This document shows positions 44,515 to 53,917 of a stretch of DNA of 64,000 nt, piece after piece (the first letter of the stretch is position 1; each line of letters begins with the position of its first letter). The translations under genes were made by a program, and so were the position numbers. The stretch covers positions 4,712,001 through 4,776,000 of the forward strand of contig JBGAFV010000001.1 of assembly GCA_044227095.1 (NCBI GenBank). Reading direction: 5' to 3'. Below the pieces are notes generated by a model that worked only from the letters and a program-made list of their open reading frames with translations, ran no database searches and was not told where the DNA came from. The DNA is from JACMLD01 sp044227095 (GTDB taxonomy: Bacteria; Bacteroidota; Bacteroidia; Chitinophagales; Chitinophagaceae).

Positions 44515-44970
44515 TTATACTTTTTCTACCTGTCTTATTCTTGCTTTAGGGGCAGCAGTTGCAGGCATCAATTGCTTTTCTTTTTTAAAACGGCTGGCAA
44601 TCCAAACGTTATCCAATTCAACCTTATCAAGATCTTCAAAACCTGCACCATAACCCGCATCAGTTACACAATCCCAACTGCAATTGCGGTTTAAGTTTGT
44701 TGCAATTTTAGAAGTAGCTTTTGGATAAGCAATCCACAATTTTGCCTCACTTTTTAATGCAGGTAAAACTTCTCTTAGTATACCGCTTAACTGGTTCTCA
44801 CTTACTGCAAAAACAAGTGCAAAATCTATTTTGCGGCTTTTTAGTAAGGGAGTTACATTTTTTGAGAAAGACAATTTGGTGAACTGCTTTTCGATTGAAG
44901 ATGGAAGCCCTTGAATTAGCAAATTTCTTTCGTCCTGGATCAGTAGTTTTTCAAACAATGTTTGAGACAT
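44515..44970 (-). CDS. DUF3052-like conserved protein
   Basis: 151 residues, cytoplasmic. The middle part (FALVFAVSENQLSGILREVL, then LKSEAKLWIAYPKATSKIAT) and the later VELDNVWIASRFKK fit the DUF3052 pattern, in which a WxxxPK-type strand is followed by a Trp-containing one. The N-terminal segment LLIQGLPSSIEKQF resembles the family start too. No function is established. A candidate -7 box (TACCTTTG, complement of 45013-45020) lies about 43 bases upstream of the start. Single gene with its own terminator. Confidence 0.6.
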   Translation of the reverse strand: MSQTLFEKLLIQDERNLLIQGLPSSIEKQFTKLSFSKNVTPLLKSRKIDFALVFAVSENQLSGILREVLPALKSEAKLWIAYPKATSKIATNLNRNCSWDCVTDAGYGAGFEDLDKVELDNVWIASRFKKEKQLMPATAAPKARIRQVEKV

Positions 44971-45056
44971 AATTAGAAATTTTTTGTTTAGGGTGTTTTA
45001 GCAGGGGAATTGCAAAGGTAAAACATATGCTTCAAAAGACCACTATACTTACAGAG

Positions 45057-45092
45057 AAAAACCGCCAGAATTTACTTATTTTGGCGGTTTTA
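45057..45092 (-). terminator. Terminator of the M48 protease gene
   Basis: AAAACCGCCA/TGGCGGTTTT arms, 45058-45067 and 45081-45090, with a T run on the minus strand and A/T-rich flanks on both sides. It is 31 bases beyond the stop at 45123. Confidence 0.7.
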
Positions 45093-45122
45093 GCTTGATC
45101 TAAATCATTCTTCCAGAATACC

Positions 45123-45932
45123 TTATCTCAAAATGGGTTTGTAGAAAGTTAAAGCCTCGGGCATTTGTTCTTTTAGACGTATAATCCTATTCCCTTCTGA
45201 TGGGTGTGTGCTTAAAAATTCAGGGGGTTTATTACCGCCGCCTGCTTTTTCCATTCTCTCCCATAAAGGAATAGCTTCCTGCGGGTTATAACCAGCCATA
45301 GCTGCAAAGTTCAGCCCGAATTTATCAGCTTCATACTCGTCTTTGCGTGAAAAAGGAAGCATTGCCCCAACCTGACTGCCCACACCATATGCATTCATAA
45401 ACATGGCCTGTGTTTCAGCAGGTTTATTGGCTACAGCTACAGATAAAGCAACGCCACCCAGTTGCTGAACAAGGCCCATGCTCATTCTTTCATTGCCATG
45501 TTGCGCCAATGCATGTGTAATCTCATGCCCCATAACTACTGCAAGGGCAGCTTCATTTTGGGTAACGGGCAGCAATCCGGTATAAACAACTATTTTGCCG
45601 CCTGGCATACACCATGCATTTACTTCTTTAGAATCTACAAGGTTATATTCCCACTGGTATCCGTCTAAAACATTTGCTTTGCCCTGAGAAGTGTAATAGG
45701 CAGTTATTGCGGCAGTAAGCCTTCCACCTACCCTGCGCACCATTTCTGCATCCCTGCTTACAGAAGCACTTACCACTTTATTCGACGTTAAAAATTGTTT
45801 GTATTCTGATGCTGCCATTGTTTGCACTTCGGCATCAGATAATAACTTGAGTTGGTTTCTTCCCGTAACAGCATTACGTGTACAGGCACAGATGATAACT
45901 ATAAAAATAATAAGGGTGAAATAACGAAGCAT
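45123..45932 (-). CDS. M48 family metallopeptidase, lipoprotein
   Basis: 269 residues from the Met at 45932 (MLRYFTLIIFIVIICACTRN), the start that gives an SPII-type signal with Cys at 17; an upstream extension lacks a signal. Zinc peptidase motif MGHEITHALAQHG (HExxH) at about residue 131, with the third ligand Glu in RKDEYEADKFGLNFAAMAGY downstream. C-terminal FLSTHPSEGNRI is the M48C hallmark. Related proteins (BepA, LoiP) act in outer-membrane quality control in the periplasm. Single gene. Confidence 0.92.
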   Translation of the reverse strand: MLRYFTLIIFIVIICACTRNAVTGRNQLKLLSDAEVQTMAASEYKQFLTSNKVVSASVSRDAEMVRRVGGRLTAAITAYYTSQGKANVLDGYQWEYNLVDSKEVNAWCMPGGKIVVYTGLLPVTQNEAALAVVMGHEITHALAQHGNERMSMGLVQQLGGVALSVAVANKPAETQAMFMNAYGVGSQVGAMLPFSRKDEYEADKFGLNFAAMAGYNPQEAIPLWERMEKAGGGNKPPEFLSTHPSEGNRIIRLKEQMPEALTFYKPILR

Positions 45933-46036
45933 TGGGTTCTTTTTATTCGGGTTAAATTCAATTGTTGTACCAATTTGAGCAGAATACAAATCTTTTAGCA
46001 CGATTTATTTAATCTAACAGTCTTTGCAAACAGATG

Positions 46037-46070
46037 AAAAAAATAAAAGGCCGGTTGCAACCAGCCTTTA
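46037..46070 (-). terminator. Terminator of plsY
   Basis: AAAGGCCGGTTG/CAACCAGCCTTT stem (46047-46069, one mismatch), followed on the minus strand by TATTTTTTTC. It lies 18 bases after the stop. Confidence 0.75.
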
Positions 46071-46087
46071 TCAAAAATATAAAAGTT

Positions 46088-46744
46088 TTATTTGGTACTG
46101 AGACGTCTTTGCCTTCTTCTGTCCCTATGTTTTAAGATTGGTACTTTACTTTCATTTCCTTTAAGCAGTCTTCCTATATTTTTTTGGTGGGTTAGAATTA
46201 CAAGAAGCGCTACACCAACAGCAAATATTCTGTAAGGATGATTATCTACATTGAAAATTACGAGTATAAAAACCGGAAAAGCTGCACTGGCAAGAAGAGA
46301 ACTTAATGACACGAAACGTGTAAGGTACAATACCAGTAAAAAAACGCCACTGCAGCACAACGCAGACCAGGGAGAAATGCCAAGCACAAGGCCAAATAAA
46401 GTAGCAACCCCTTTACCACCTCTGAAGTCTGCCCAGATGGGATATATATGTCCAACTACTGCGGCAAGGCCCAAACCTATTTGAAGTGTTGTACGTGCTA
46501 GTTCATGTTCAGCATAATAAGGAAGCGTCCACACCAATAAAACCGAAACAAGTCCTTTCAGCATATCCCCAATCATTACAAATGTGCCCCATTTCTTTCC
46601 AAGTATCCTGAAGGTATTGGTAGCACCTGCATTACCACTTCCATATTCCCTGATATCAATGTTAAAAAAATACCTGCTTACCCACACTGCAGTAGGCAGT
46701 GAGCCAAGGAGATATGCAATTAACACAATGAGTAATTCTTTCAT
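46088..46744 (-). CDS. plsY: Glycerol-3-phosphate acyltransferase PlsY
   Basis: 218 residues, about five to six transmembrane helices. Family motifs: LLGSLPTAVWV (about 14-24), REYGSGNAGATNTFRILGK (about 33-51), and GHIYPIWADFRGGKGVATLFG (about 98-118), the three conserved loops of PlsY. It acylates glycerol-3-phosphate from acyl-phosphate, the first committed phospholipid step, in the inner membrane. The C-terminal tail is unusually basic (KHRDRRRQRRLSTK). It follows prmA by 62 bases on the same strand, and may share a transcript. Confidence 0.94.
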   Translation of the reverse strand: MKELLIVLIAYLLGSLPTAVWVSRYFFNIDIREYGSGNAGATNTFRILGKKWGTFVMIGDMLKGLVSVLLVWTLPYYAEHELARTTLQIGLGLAAVVGHIYPIWADFRGGKGVATLFGLVLGISPWSALCCSGVFLLVLYLTRFVSLSSLLASAAFPVFILVIFNVDNHPYRIFAVGVALLVILTHQKNIGRLLKGNESKVPILKHRDRRRQRRLSTK

Positions 46745-46806
46745 CAGAAATATTGGTTGAAGTGGAAAGCGAAATTACTGAAAAGCATATGAAATCAGCA
46801 CAATTA

Positions 46807-47625
46807 TTATCCGTTTATAAGCTGCAAACACAACCATCCATTCATTTCCAGCCTTGTTACTAATTTTAGCTGATTCTTATTTGCTTCTTCAATAATTATC
46901 GGTTCATCTCCGGTGAGCAAACCGCTCAGTAATAAAACGCCTTTAGCAGCAAGATGTTGTTTAAGAAAGGAAAGGTTTTCCAGTATGACATTCCGGTTAA
47001 TATTAGCAAGTATTACATCGTACGGAGTGTTTCCGAAAATCTTATTGTTATTGAATAACAATATTTTATGACAATTATTTGAATTAAAATTCTCTTCTGC
47101 ATTACTAATGCTCCAGGCATCATTATCAACCGCAATTATATTAGCTGCTCCACATTTTTCGGCAAGTATTGCCAAAACGCCTGTGCCTGTACCAAAGTCA
47201 AAAACCGAGGCTTCTTCAAGGTTGATATGCTCCATAGCCTGCACCATCATATGCGTTGTAGCATGGTGGCCGGTGCCAAAGCTCATTTTTGGGGTGATGA
47301 TGATATCGTGCTTAACACTTGTATTGGCTTCATGAAACGATGCCCGTATACAACAAAAATTACCTACCATTACCGGTTTAAAACCAGACTCCCATTCTGC
47401 ATTCCAGTTTTTTTCTTCAATACCTGAAGATGAATATTTTAAACTATTTTGCTCAATTATTTCTTTAATCTCATCAGCCCGATAAACGTCTTCTGCCACA
47501 AACGCTTTTAGCACATTTTTTTCTTCTTCAAAACCGTCTACGCCTGCTTCTGACAATTGCGCTATCAGTATTTCTTTTTTAAGGTTATCGCTTACTTCAA
47601 TTTTCAACTCTATAAACTTTGCCAT
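46807..47625 (-). CDS. prmA: Ribosomal protein L11 methyltransferase
   Basis: 272 residues. The short N-terminal substrate-recognition domain (about 1-60) is followed by a class I SAM-dependent methyltransferase with TPKMSFGTGHHATTHMM (about 113-129) and VFDFGTGTGVLAILAEKCGA (about 141-160), then DVILANINRNVILENL, the NPPY-like motif as ANIN. It methylates ribosomal protein L11. Length is a little shorter than in E. coli (293), typical of Bacteroidota. Start at the Met of MAKFIELKIEV. Confidence 0.93.
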   Translation of the reverse strand: MAKFIELKIEVSDNLKKEILIAQLSEAGVDGFEEEKNVLKAFVAEDVYRADEIKEIIEQNSLKYSSSGIEEKNWNAEWESGFKPVMVGNFCCIRASFHEANTSVKHDIIITPKMSFGTGHHATTHMMVQAMEHINLEEASVFDFGTGTGVLAILAEKCGAANIIAVDNDAWSISNAEENFNSNNCHKILLFNNNKIFGNTPYDVILANINRNVILENLSFLKQHLAAKGVLLLSGLLTGDEPIIIEEANKNQLKLVTRLEMNGWLCLQLING

Positions 47626-47665
47626 AGCTTTTTTTCAGGCGTTAAAATTACTCTACAAGATTCAA

Positions 47666-47700
47666 AATAAAACCCCGAACGCATTTGCAGTCCGGGGTTA
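47666..47700 (-). terminator. Terminator of pnp
   Basis: AACCCCG (47671-47677) pairs with CGGGGTT (47693-47699), followed on the minus strand by TTTTATTTTG. It lies about 20 bases after the pnp stop. Confidence 0.7.
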
Positions 47701-47720
47701 TAATAAAGTGCAACCTAATT

Positions 47721-49871
47721 TTATTTTTGCTGGCCTTCTGGTTTTGGCAACAATACTTTCCTGGACAATTTGAATTTGCCAGTCTTAGGATCTGTGCCGG
47801 TTAGTTTTACTTTAACCACATCACCTTCATTCAATACGCCTTCCAAAGTTTCAAGACGCTTCCAGCTTACTTCAGAAATATGCAGCAACCCTTGTTTGCC
47901 GGGCATGAATTCAACAAAAGCACCGTAAGGCATAATTGATTTTACTTTTGCTTCGTACACATCTCCCACTTCTGGTACAGCAACAATGCCCTTAATCCAG
48001 GCAACTGCTTTTTCAACACCTTCTTTATTGGCGCTGAAGATGCTTACCTCACCCATTTCATTCTTCTCTTCAAGGTTAATGGTAGTGCCAGTCTCACGTT
48101 GAATTTCCTGTATGATTTTACCACCTGGTCCTATTACGGCACCGATGAATTCTTTATCAATAAACAGTTTCACCATTCTTGGTGCATGCGGTTTCACATC
48201 TGCACGGGCTGCAGGTATGGTTTCATACATTGCATCAATAATGTGCAAGCGGCCGGCACGTGCCTGTGATAACGCCTGGCGCATTACATCCATGCTTAAA
48301 CCATCTACTTTAATATCCATTTGCACACCGCAAATACCATCGCGGGTACCTGTTACTTTAAAGTCCATATCTCCCAGGTGATCTTCATCACCCAAAATAT
48401 CTGTAAGCACTGCAAATTTTCCTTCTTTAGAAATAAGGCCCATTGCCACACCGCTTACATGTTTTGGAACAGGCACACCTGCATCCATCAATGCCATTGA
48501 ACCAGCACAAACAGTAGCCATAGAAGAAGAACCGTTCGATTCAAGAATATCACTTACCACACGTACAGTATAAGGATATTCTGCACCTGGCATCATTTGT
48601 TTTAATGAACGCAGGGCAAGGTTTCCATGCCCTACTTCACGGCGGCCAACACCACGTATCATTTTTACTTCACCTGTAGAAAATGGCGGGAAGTTATAGT
48701 GCAAAAGGAATTTTGAATATTCAGATTTGGCAGCACTTTCAATCAACAAAGAATCAAGTGGTGTACCTAATGTTACTGTAGTTAAAGATTGCGTTTCACC
48801 ACGTGTAAACAAAGAAGCACCATGCGGAGAAGGCAATACATCTACTTCCATAGATAAAGGACGAACATCTGTAAGGCCGCGGCCATCAAGGCGAACTTTA
48901 TCATTCAGGATCATGTCACGTACTACATCATACTGCACATCGTGATAATAAGTTTTTGCAAACTTCTTTACATCGTCCGGAAGACTTTCGCCTTCTGCAA
49001 CATTATATTCAGCTTTCAGGTGCGTCATTAAATCTTCGCCTACCTGTGTAAATTTATCAGAGCGTTCATGTTTGCTACTTCCGCTTTTTGCTATTTCATA
49101 TACTTTAGGAGAAGCAAATGCTGTTACTTTAGCACGCAGTTCTTCGTTGTGTTCTGGTTTTTTATAATCACGTTTTGCGGTAACGCCTTTTGCCTTGCGC
49201 AATTCTTCCTGTGCTTTTACCTGTACTTTAATGGCTTCGTGGCCAAGTTCTATAGCTTTTACCAAATCTTCTTCAGAACATTCTTTCGCTTCACCTTCCA
49301 CCATCATAATGTTCTTATCAGTAGCAGCTATAATAAAATCCATGTCTGCTTTTTCCAGTTCGCTGCGATAAGGGTTTATTACAAACTTGCCTTCAATTCT
49401 TGCTACCCTTACTTCAGAAATAATTTCCTGAACGGGGATATCAGAAACAGCAAGTGCAGCAGATGCAGCAAGACAAGCCAATGCATCGGGCATTACCTGC
49501 TCATCGCTTGAAACAAGTGTAACTAACACCTGTACATCGCAATAATAATCATCGGGGAACAAAGGACGGAGTGCACGGTCTATTAAACGTGAAGTGAGCA
49601 CTTCATAATCATTAAGCCTCGCTTCTCTTTTGAAAAAAGAACCGGGTATACGGCCTGCAGATGCAAATTTTTCCTGGTAGTCTACTGTTAAGGGGAAAAA
49701 ACTTTGTCCTTCTTTGGCTTCTTTATTTGCTACAACAGTAGCGAGTATAATACAATTTCCCTGGCGAACTGTAACTGCACCGTCGGCCTGGCGTGCAAGT
49801 TTGCCGGTTTCAATAATAACCTCACGGCCATCACTGATTGTAAATGTTGATTGAATTGGTTGTGATAACAT
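47721..49871 (-). CDS. pnp: Polyribonucleotide nucleotidyltransferase
   Basis: 716 residues. Two RNase PH domains (about 10-150 and 310-460), separated by a helical domain; the second has GETQSLTTVTLG and GVGRREVGHGNLALRSL. Then a KH domain with IGAVIGPGGKIIQEIQ (about 563-578) and an S1 domain with YGAFVEFMPGKQGLLHISEV (about 650-669). It degrades RNA from the 3' end using phosphate. It lies downstream of rpsO, the usual rpsO-pnp order; the 28-base hairpin between them may be a processing site. Start at the ATG beginning MLSQPIQSTF. Confidence 0.97.
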   Translation of the reverse strand: MLSQPIQSTFTISDGREVIIETGKLARQADGAVTVRQGNCIILATVVANKEAKEGQSFFPLTVDYQEKFASAGRIPGSFFKREARLNDYEVLTSRLIDRALRPLFPDDYYCDVQVLVTLVSSDEQVMPDALACLAASAALAVSDIPVQEIISEVRVARIEGKFVINPYRSELEKADMDFIIAATDKNIMMVEGEAKECSEEDLVKAIELGHEAIKVQVKAQEELRKAKGVTAKRDYKKPEHNEELRAKVTAFASPKVYEIAKSGSSKHERSDKFTQVGEDLMTHLKAEYNVAEGESLPDDVKKFAKTYYHDVQYDVVRDMILNDKVRLDGRGLTDVRPLSMEVDVLPSPHGASLFTRGETQSLTTVTLGTPLDSLLIESAAKSEYSKFLLHYNFPPFSTGEVKMIRGVGRREVGHGNLALRSLKQMMPGAEYPYTVRVVSDILESNGSSSMATVCAGSMALMDAGVPVPKHVSGVAMGLISKEGKFAVLTDILGDEDHLGDMDFKVTGTRDGICGVQMDIKVDGLSMDVMRQALSQARAGRLHIIDAMYETIPAARADVKPHAPRMVKLFIDKEFIGAVIGPGGKIIQEIQRETGTTINLEEKNEMGEVSIFSANKEGVEKAVAWIKGIVAVPEVGDVYEAKVKSIMPYGAFVEFMPGKQGLLHISEVSWKRLETLEGVLNEGDVVKVKLTGTDPKTGKFKLSRKVLLPKPEGQQK

Positions 49872-50000
49872 AAAATTTGAATTTCTAACTAAGTGCTGCT
49901 AATGCATCTGGTAAGAGAGGAGGGAAACCGGGCAAGTCGCGTAGCCTTAATAGTGTGTGATAAATTGATTGACCTTATTTCAGCAAAAACATCTAAATAC

Positions 50001-50035
50001 AATTATTCCCAACCTTATTGGGGTTGGGAATAATT
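50001..50035 (-). terminator. Hairpin between rpsO and pnp
   Basis: AATTATTCCCAACC and GGTTGGGAATAATT (50001-50014 and 50022-50035) form a perfect 14-bp stem with 7-base loop. It follows the rpsO stop by 12 bases. On the minus strand no long T run follows, so it may be an attenuator or RNase processing site and not a full terminator. Confidence 0.6.
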
Positions 50036-50047
50036 AAAAAAATATAC

Positions 50048-50320
50048 TTATTTTCTGATTCCGAGTTTTTGAATCAAATCGCGGTAGCTGCTAAGATTGT
50101 GCTTGCTAAGATAAGTAAGCAGGCGTTTTCTTTTACCTACCATTTGCATTAAACCACGGTTAGTAGAAAAGTCTTTTTTGTTTTCCTGAAGGTGTTTGGA
50201 GATTTGTGAAATACGTTCTGTAAGTAAGGCAACCTGCCCTTCAATAGAACCAGTGTTGGTTGCTTTACCTCCAAAATTGGAGAAAATATCAGCTTTTTTT
50301 TCTTTTGTTAAATACGGCAT
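50048..50320 (-). CDS. rpsO: 30S ribosomal protein S15
   Basis: 90 residues of the S15 fold: TGSIEGQVALLTERISQISKHL-type sequence (about 22-43), then KKDFSTNRGLMQMVGKRKRLLTYL-like residues (about 48-70) which contact 16S rRNA helix 22-23, and a C-terminal YRDLIQKLGIRK. Length is usual for S15 (89). It is followed by pnp, as is common in bacteria. A perfect -7 box lies at 50370-50377 on the complement. Confidence 0.97.
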   Translation of the reverse strand: MPYLTKEKKADIFSNFGGKATNTGSIEGQVALLTERISQISKHLQENKKDFSTNRGLMQMVGKRKRLLTYLSKHNLSSYRDLIQKLGIRK

Positions 50321-50369
50321 CTTTAATTTTTTTTAGGCATCCGATAAAATACTATGTCAAAATTTCGTG

Positions 50370-50377
50370 CAAAACTA
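50370..50377 (-). promoter_or_regulatory. -7 box for rpsO
   Basis: On the minus strand this reads TAGTTTTG, 49 bases before the rpsO start; a matching -33 motif is not obvious. It has the same extended core TTAGTTTTGC as the ribF box. Confidence 0.45.
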
Positions 50378-50592
50378 ATTAATATTTTGCAATAAAACCG
50401 GGGAAATTGAGGTTTTTTTGGCTCATTACACATGCCCGGAACCCATTGCAGTATGCATTTTCAGCCAATACTATTTGAAAGCGGGCAGAAACATGTTATT
50501 TGTTACACAGAAAATATATCTTGCGCCCATACAACCGGGCATGAAAATCATTTGTCTTTTGAAACGTTGATTACCATCTATTTAGCCATCAA

Positions 50593-51672
50593 ATAACCAA
50601 TACAATTTCTCTGAAGTCTATTATTCATATTGCAGGAAACAGGCCCCAGTTTATTAAACTGGCAGTTTTATACAAGGAACTAGCCGCCACAGGTCATTTT
50701 TCCCAAAAAATTGCCCATACAGGCCAGCATTTCAGTTATGAAATGAGCGACTTGTTCTTTAAAGAGCTTGATATACCCGGCGCAGATATCAATTTCAATA
50801 TCAATAACCTTGCTTCAGCGCCATTTATTAGCCGTGCCGCACATGAATTGGAAGCCTATTTTCTGCAAACACGCCCCTCTATTGTTTTTATTTATGGCGA
50901 CACCAATACTACTGCCGCAGCAGCAATAGCTGCTAAAAAAGCAAATATTTTTTTAGTGCATTTTGAAGCAGGTGTAAGAACCGGCGATGATGTGATGCAG
51001 GAAGAAATAAACAGGATAACGGCAGACAATCTTGCCAACATAAATCTTTGCTGTACAGAAAAAAATTTACTCAACCTTAAAGCAGAAGGGTTTGGCAATA
51101 ACGATGCATCACAGGTATATCTTACCGGTGATTTGATGTTGGATGCTTTCAATAAATTCTCAAACCCTGTAAAAAAAATAGTTGAAGAAGAGCATTATGT
51201 TGCATGTACCATACACCGTGCTGCAAATATTACCCGCAATAACCTGCAGCAGATTGTTAGTGCTCTAAACGAAATCAATAAAACGATACGGGTTATTTTT
51301 CCTGCACACCCTAACACACGAAAAATGATTGAGGAATATGATTGCAGGCCTTCATTTAAAATGCTTAATCCGCTTGGCTATTATGATATGAAATCTTTGC
51401 TTACCAATGCTGCATTTGTTATTACAGACAGTGGTGGCGCCTGCAGGGAAGCATACTTTTTGCAAAAGCCAGCGTTGATTATAATGGATCACCCCTTTTG
51501 GCCCGAAATCATTGAACACAATTGTGCAATAGCAAGTGCTGCAGACACAATTTCAATAACCAATAAATTTTCTGAACTATCATCACTAAAAGGAAATTTT
51601 ACAACAAATATTTTTGGCGATGGTAATGCTGCTGGAAAAATAAGATCAATATTAGAAAATATAAACCCTTAG
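50593..51672 (+). CDS. wecB: UDP-N-acetylglucosamine 2-epimerase family protein, non-canonical start
   Basis: In frame from 50593 the protein would have 360 residues (usual family length about 355-380). The conserved N-terminal loop GNRPQFIK (about residues 15-22; GTRPEAIK in E. coli) is encoded at 50635-50658, but no ATG, GTG or TTG precedes it back to the in-frame stop at 50560. Candidates are ATA (50593), ATT (50605) or CTG (50611). The first ATG (50743) would delete this loop. Later motifs FIYGDTNTTAAAAIAA, HFEAGVRTGDD and FVITDSGGACREAYFLQKPA are intact. The enzyme makes UDP-ManNAc. It heads a cluster with two glycosyltransferases, so probably envelope polysaccharide. Assignment of the family is secure, start is not. 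Confidence 0.8.
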   Translation: MTNTISLKSIIHIAGNRPQFIKLAVLYKELAATGHFSQKIAHTGQHFSYEMSDLFFKELDIPGADINFNINNLASAPFISRAAHELEAYFLQTRPSIVFIYGDTNTTAAAAIAAKKANIFLVHFEAGVRTGDDVMQEEINRITADNLANINLCCTEKNLLNLKAEGFGNNDASQVYLTGDLMLDAFNKFSNPVKKIVEEEHYVACTIHRAANITRNNLQQIVSALNEINKTIRVIFPAHPNTRKMIEEYDCRPSFKMLNPLGYYDMKSLLTNAAFVITDSGGACREAYFLQKPALIIMDHPFWPEIIEHNCAIASAADTISITNKFSELSSLKGNFTTNIFGDGNAAGKIRSILENINP

Positions 51673-51683
51673 CACATTTCTGC

Positions 51684-52799
51684 ATGAATAAAAAGCGCAT
51701 TGCTGTTTCTGTTATTTCTGATTTGGTTACAGACCAACGGGTGATCCGCATCAGCAATACATTGCAACAAATGGGTTTTGAAGTAACCGTTATAGCAAGA
51801 GGTTTTAAAGACAGCCTGCCACTCAACGAATATGGCTTTAACGCAACACGTATAGAATGTTTTTTTAGAAAAGGTATTCTCCAGTATGCAGAATTCAACT
51901 TTAAACTATTCTGGAAATTACTCTTTATAAAAACAGATTTTTTTCTCAGCAATGATCTTGATACACTTATTCCCAATTATATAGTAAGCAAATGGAGGCG
52001 CAAATATTTGTTTTACGATACGCATGAATATTTTACGGGTGTGCCAGAATTAAACAATTCTCCTGCAAAAAGAAAAACCTGGAAATTTTTTGAAGACCTG
52101 ATTTTTCCAAAACTAAAAACAGTATACACTGTAAACGAGTCTGTAAAAAACACCTATGCTAAAGAATACGGCAATGAAATTGCCGTTGTAAGAAATGTGC
52201 CGGTAACAATTGTTACATCACCTATAAGCAAACCTGCTCTATGGCAAAACAAAATTATTTTATTAATGCAGGGTGCAGGCATTAACCAGGGCCGCGGTGG
52301 TTTGGAATTGCTTGAATCAATGAAACATTTGCCTGACAACTATTTGCTTGTTTTTATTGGTAGCGGCAATCAATGGGAAACGATAAAAAATAAATGCCGC
52401 GAATGGCAACTGGAAAGCAAAGTTATAATGATGGGAAAAATGCAGCCTGCAGCTTTAAGACAATATACCCGCCTGGCTGATATTGGTTTTACCCTCGATT
52501 CTTTTGACGATTTAAACTGCCTGTACAATTTACCCAACAAAGTGTTCGATTATATACATGCGGGTGTTCCGGTTATCGCTACGGGCATACCCGAAGTAAA
52601 AAAAATTATCGAACAATATGATTGCGGCATCTGTATTAGTAGCAGTAATCCTTTGCTGATAGCAAAAACCATTGAAAACATGATGACAAATAAACCTCAG
52701 TACGAGAATTATAAAGCAAATTGTTATAAAGCCGCTAAAGAACTTTGCTGGGAAAAAGAATCGCTTAAATTAACTTCTATTTATAAGCCATTTTTGTGA
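51684..52799 (+). CDS. Glycosyltransferase, GT4-like (GT-B fold)
   Basis: 371 residues. The N-terminal Rossmann half has RIAVSVISDLVTDQRVIRIS and LFYDTHEYFTGVPEL; the C-terminal half has LLMQGAGINQGRGGLELLES (about 192-211) and IGFTLDSFDDLNCLYNLPNKVFDYIHAGVPVIATGIPEV-type sequence, with the donor-binding region of GT4. The donor and acceptor are unknown. It begins 11 bases after the epimerase gene and ends overlapping the next gene, so all three form an operon for surface glycan or lipid glycosylation. No signal peptide; cytoplasmic face of the inner membrane. Confidence 0.88.
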   Translation: MNKKRIAVSVISDLVTDQRVIRISNTLQQMGFEVTVIARGFKDSLPLNEYGFNATRIECFFRKGILQYAEFNFKLFWKLLFIKTDFFLSNDLDTLIPNYIVSKWRRKYLFYDTHEYFTGVPELNNSPAKRKTWKFFEDLIFPKLKTVYTVNESVKNTYAKEYGNEIAVVRNVPVTIVTSPISKPALWQNKIILLMQGAGINQGRGGLELLESMKHLPDNYLLVFIGSGNQWETIKNKCREWQLESKVIMMGKMQPAALRQYTRLADIGFTLDSFDDLNCLYNLPNKVFDYIHAGVPVIATGIPEVKKIIEQYDCGICISSSNPLLIAKTIENMMTNKPQYENYKANCYKAAKELCWEKESLKLTSIYKPFL

Positions 52800-53917
52800 T
52801 GAAGAAATACCTGCATATTATTTGTCACGATGTGCCTTACCCGCTTGATTACGGTGGTGTATTTGATCTTTTCTGCAAATTGAAACCATTGAAAGAAGCA
52901 GGCGTTACTATTTTTCTTCATTGCTTTGAATATGGCCGCGGAAGACAACCCGAACTGAATAAATATTGCGAAGAAGTTTATTACTATCAGCGCAACGAAG
53001 GACATAAAGGGTTCTCTGTTAAATTTCCATATATCGTTTGTTCCCGTTGCAATCACGAATTAATGGAAAACCTTCTTAAAGACAACCACCCTATTTTGCT
53101 GGAAGGAATTCATTGCACTTATCTTACCAACAATGAAAAATTTAAAGATCGCAAAATCATCATACGGCTGCATAATATAGAATATGACTATTATTACCAG
53201 TTGTATAAGCATACCAGTTCGCTGTTTAAAAAACTTTATTATTATAACGAAAGCAAGTTGCTGAAGCAATATGAAAAACGCCTGGCACAACGCTTTCCTA
53301 TTATTGCAGTTTCACAAAAAGATGTACGTATTTACCAGGAAAAATTTCATGCAAATAATATTACGCATGTCCCTGTTTTCATACCGTGGAATGAAATAAA
53401 GTGTAATGAAGGCATGGGCACTTATTGTGTTTATCACGGCAATCTTTCGGTTGAAGAAAATGAGAAAGCTGCTATCTGGCTGATGGAAGAAGTGTTTAAT
53501 GATTTGAAAGTGCCTTTTATTATTGCAGGCAAAAATCCATCGGCAAAATTGCAGAAGATTACCGGGCAAAAAGAAAATGTTTGCTTGCTGGCAAATCCTG
53601 CAGAAGATGAAATGAGGGATTTAATTGCCAAAGCTCAGATAAATGTGCTTCCTTCTTTTAACAGTACAGGCATTAAACTGAAATTAATAAATTCATTGTT
53701 TAATGGAAGGCACTGTGTAGTAAATGATGCTGCTGTTGAAGATACCGGCCTTGAAAGCGCCTGCCATATTGGAACCACAGCAGACGCCATTAAGCAAATT
53801 GTTATACAGCTATACCATCAGCCATTTACCCCGGAAGAAAAAATGCTGCGACAAAGAATCTTGTGCAGCATTTATAATAACAATGTAAACGCAAAGAAAA
53901 TTACAGCATTGATATAG
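52799..53917 (+). CDS. Glycosyltransferase family protein
   Basis: 372 residues from the ATG at 52799, which overlaps the previous stop by one base (TGATG); a GTG one codon earlier is less likely. GT-B fold: HIICHDVPYPLDYGGVFDLF near the N-terminus, IIRLHNIEYDYYYQLYKHTS (about 123-142), then GNLSVEENEKAA and ANPAEDEMRDLIAKAQINVL, ending with the ANxxxxTGIKLKL-type acceptor site (FNSTGIKLKLINSLFNGRH). Substrate unknown. The last 17 bases overlap the 3' end of the convergent ftsE gene. Confidence 0.85.
   Translation: MKKYLHIICHDVPYPLDYGGVFDLFCKLKPLKEAGVTIFLHCFEYGRGRQPELNKYCEEVYYYQRNEGHKGFSVKFPYIVCSRCNHELMENLLKDNHPILLEGIHCTYLTNNEKFKDRKIIIRLHNIEYDYYYQLYKHTSSLFKKLYYYNESKLLKQYEKRLAQRFPIIAVSQKDVRIYQEKFHANNITHVPVFIPWNEIKCNEGMGTYCVYHGNLSVEENEKAAIWLMEEVFNDLKVPFIIAGKNPSAKLQKITGQKENVCLLANPAEDEMRDLIAKAQINVLPSFNSTGIKLKLINSLFNGRHCVVNDAAVEDTGLESACHIGTTADAIKQIVIQLYHQPFTPEEKMLRQRILCSIYNNNVNAKKITALI

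Noticed and set aside
50743..50745. Start of the wecB-like gene at the first ATG
   Set aside because: It would remove the conserved GNRPQFIK loop that is encoded upstream in the same frame.
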